The notes under the pieces are model-generated. The model had not been told where the DNA came from. It saw only the letters and a list, made by a program, of their open reading frames with translations, and ran no database searches. DNA of 64,000 nt from Parasedimentitalea denitrificans (GTDB lineage Bacteria; Pseudomonadota; Alphaproteobacteria; Rhodobacterales; Rhodobacteraceae): contig NZ_QHLQ01000001.1 in assembly GCF_011813015.1 (NCBI RefSeq), forward strand, positions 1 to 64,000. Direction: 5' to 3'. Both the position numbers and the translations under genes were made by a program. Below are positions 62,986 through 64,000 of this stretch, one piece after another (the first letter of the stretch is position 1; every line of letters starts with the position of its first letter).

Positions 62986-64000
62986 ATGAGCACAGCAAAA
63001 CTATCAATCGATCTGGAAGCCCTGGCGACCAACTGGCGCAACCTTGATGCCCTCAGTGCGGGCGAAACCGCAGCCGTGGTCAAAGCCAATGGCTATGGCC
63101 TGGATACAGGCCGTGTCGGTCAGGCCCTGGCAACCGCCGGTGCCCGCAACTTTTTTGTCGCCGCAGCCGAAGAAGGCGTCGCCCTGCGCCGCGCCTTGGG
63201 TCCAAACATCGGGATCTCGGTGTTCTCCGGCCACATGGACGGTGACACCCATCTACTAAAGGAATTCAATCTGACACCGATGCTCAACTCGGTCGATCAG
63301 ATGTTGCGCCACTTTGAAAACCTCCCCGGCCACAGCTTTGGTGTACAACTTGACAGCGGCATGAACCGTCTCGGCATGGAGCCCGCCGAATGGGCCGCGC
63401 TGCGCGAAATCGCCTTGGGTCAGAACCCGGTATTGGTAATGTCCCACTTGGCCTGCGCGGATGAACCGAACCACCCAATGAACGCCCTGCAGCTCAAGGT
63501 CTTTCGTGACATGACCGAAGGTGTTGAGGTGCCCCGTTCGCTCTCAGCAACCGGCGGCATCCTGCTTGGGCCGGATTATCACTTTGATCTGTGCCGTCCA
63601 GGGATTGGCCTATACGGCGGGCTTCCCTACAGCGACGCAGTACCAGTGATCTCTCTGGACCTGCCAGTGATCCAGATCCGCGATGTTCTACCCGGTGAAA
63701 GCGTTGGCTACGGCAATTCCTGGATCGCGCGACGCCGCAGCCGTATTGCCACCGTTGCTGCCGGCTATGCCGACGGGCTGATCCGCGCCATGGGTGCAGG
63801 CATCAACACCTATGTCGGTGATAAAATCTACCCAGTGGTTGGCCGTGTCTCGATGGATCTGATCACAGTTGACGTCACTGATCTGGGCGAAGACCCCGAA
63901 AGCCTAAGCCTGATCAACCATCATCAGACTATTGATCAAGTGGCAGACGCAGCCGGAACCATTGGCTACGAAATCCTGACATCCCTGGGCCACCGCTACG
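62986..64000 (+). CDS. alr: alanine racemase, cut by the window edge
   Basis: Makes D-alanine for peptidoglycan. The frame runs from ATG 62986 to the end of the window, 338 codons, only a few short of the family's usual 345. The PLP lysine is in [10 protein letters not shown] (near residue 30), and the catalytic tyrosine lies in the usual place of the C-terminal domain ([13 protein letters not shown]). The very end is missing because the window stops. Follows dnaB after about 170 bases. Confidence 0.93.
   Translation, partial: MSTAKLSIDLEALATNWRNLDALSAGETAAVVKANGYGLDTGRVGQALATAGARNFFVAAAEEGVALRRALGPNIGISVFSGHMDGDTHLLKEFNLTPMLNSVDQMLRHFENLPGHSFGVQLDSGMNRLGMEPAEWAALREIALGQNPVLVMSHLACADEPNHPMNALQLKVFRDMTEGVEVPRSLSATGGILLGPDYHFDLCRPGIGLYGGLPYSDAVPVISLDLPVIQIRDVLPGESVGYGNSWIARRRSRIATVAAGYADGLIRAMGAGINTYVGDKIYPVVGRVSMDLITVDVTDLGEDPESLSLINHHQTIDQVADAAGTIGYEILTSLGHRY

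Overview
The window is a stretch of chromosome from a marine alphaproteobacterium of the family Rhodobacteraceae (Roseobacter group). This rests on gene content and protein style: two DctPQM TRAP transporters, a form II cox cluster, a DUF2849-cysI-cysH-DUF934 sulfite cluster, an alpha-type IF-3, and a GC-rich repeat beginning CTTCATCTGG. Genus and species cannot be fixed from sequence alone. There is no phage, IS element, CRISPR array or plasmid backbone; it reads as ordinary chromosome with several small scars.

Layout. 1-3.4 kb: a queC-like remnant at the edge, then a TRAP transporter of unknown substrate (minus strand). 3.9-8.3 kb: acs, adk, a flavin reductase and a truncated iron-sulfur protein. 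8.4-19.6 kb: a complete reductive pyrimidine catabolism island. PreT/PreA, dihydropyrimidinase and an amidohydrolase of the beta-ureidopropionase type carry uracil to beta-alanine; an NMT1-type ABC transporter is the likely importer, and a RutR-type TetR repressor sits in the middle. Two close matches and one weaker match to the RutR operator lie upstream of hydC/rutR, preT and the binding-protein gene. 20.0-30.7 kb: tRNA-Val, an HU-like protein, a divergent Lrp/leucine dehydrogenase pair, lon, tgt, band-7/NfeD, tpiA, two Fe-S assembly genes and a beta-barrel-like protein.

30.7-37.7 kb: a second TRAP transporter (probably C4-dicarboxylates) with an adjacent GNAT gene and a DctB/DctD two-component pair. 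The DctD-like protein has lost the Walker A lysine and the GAFTGA segment, so it probably does not work with sigma-54; two GTGCG palindromes upstream of dctP are its likely sites. 37.8-44.8 kb: a cytochrome P450, a second Lrp regulator, and assimilatory sulfite reduction (cobA-DUF2849-cysI-cysH-DUF934) followed by fpr. CysH begins inside a copy of the intergenic repeat.

45.2-55.7 kb: infC with an AUA start, two small secreted proteins, then a form II molybdenum hydroxylase cluster (coxD-coxE-xdhC-molybdopterin-binding protein-coxS-small membrane protein-coxL-coxM). A decayed copy of the coxM 3' end lies about 0.7 kb beyond the real one. 55.8-64 kb: a glycosyltransferase, a conserved protein of unknown function, pyrC, threonine aldolase, pyrE, dnaB, and alr running off the right edge.
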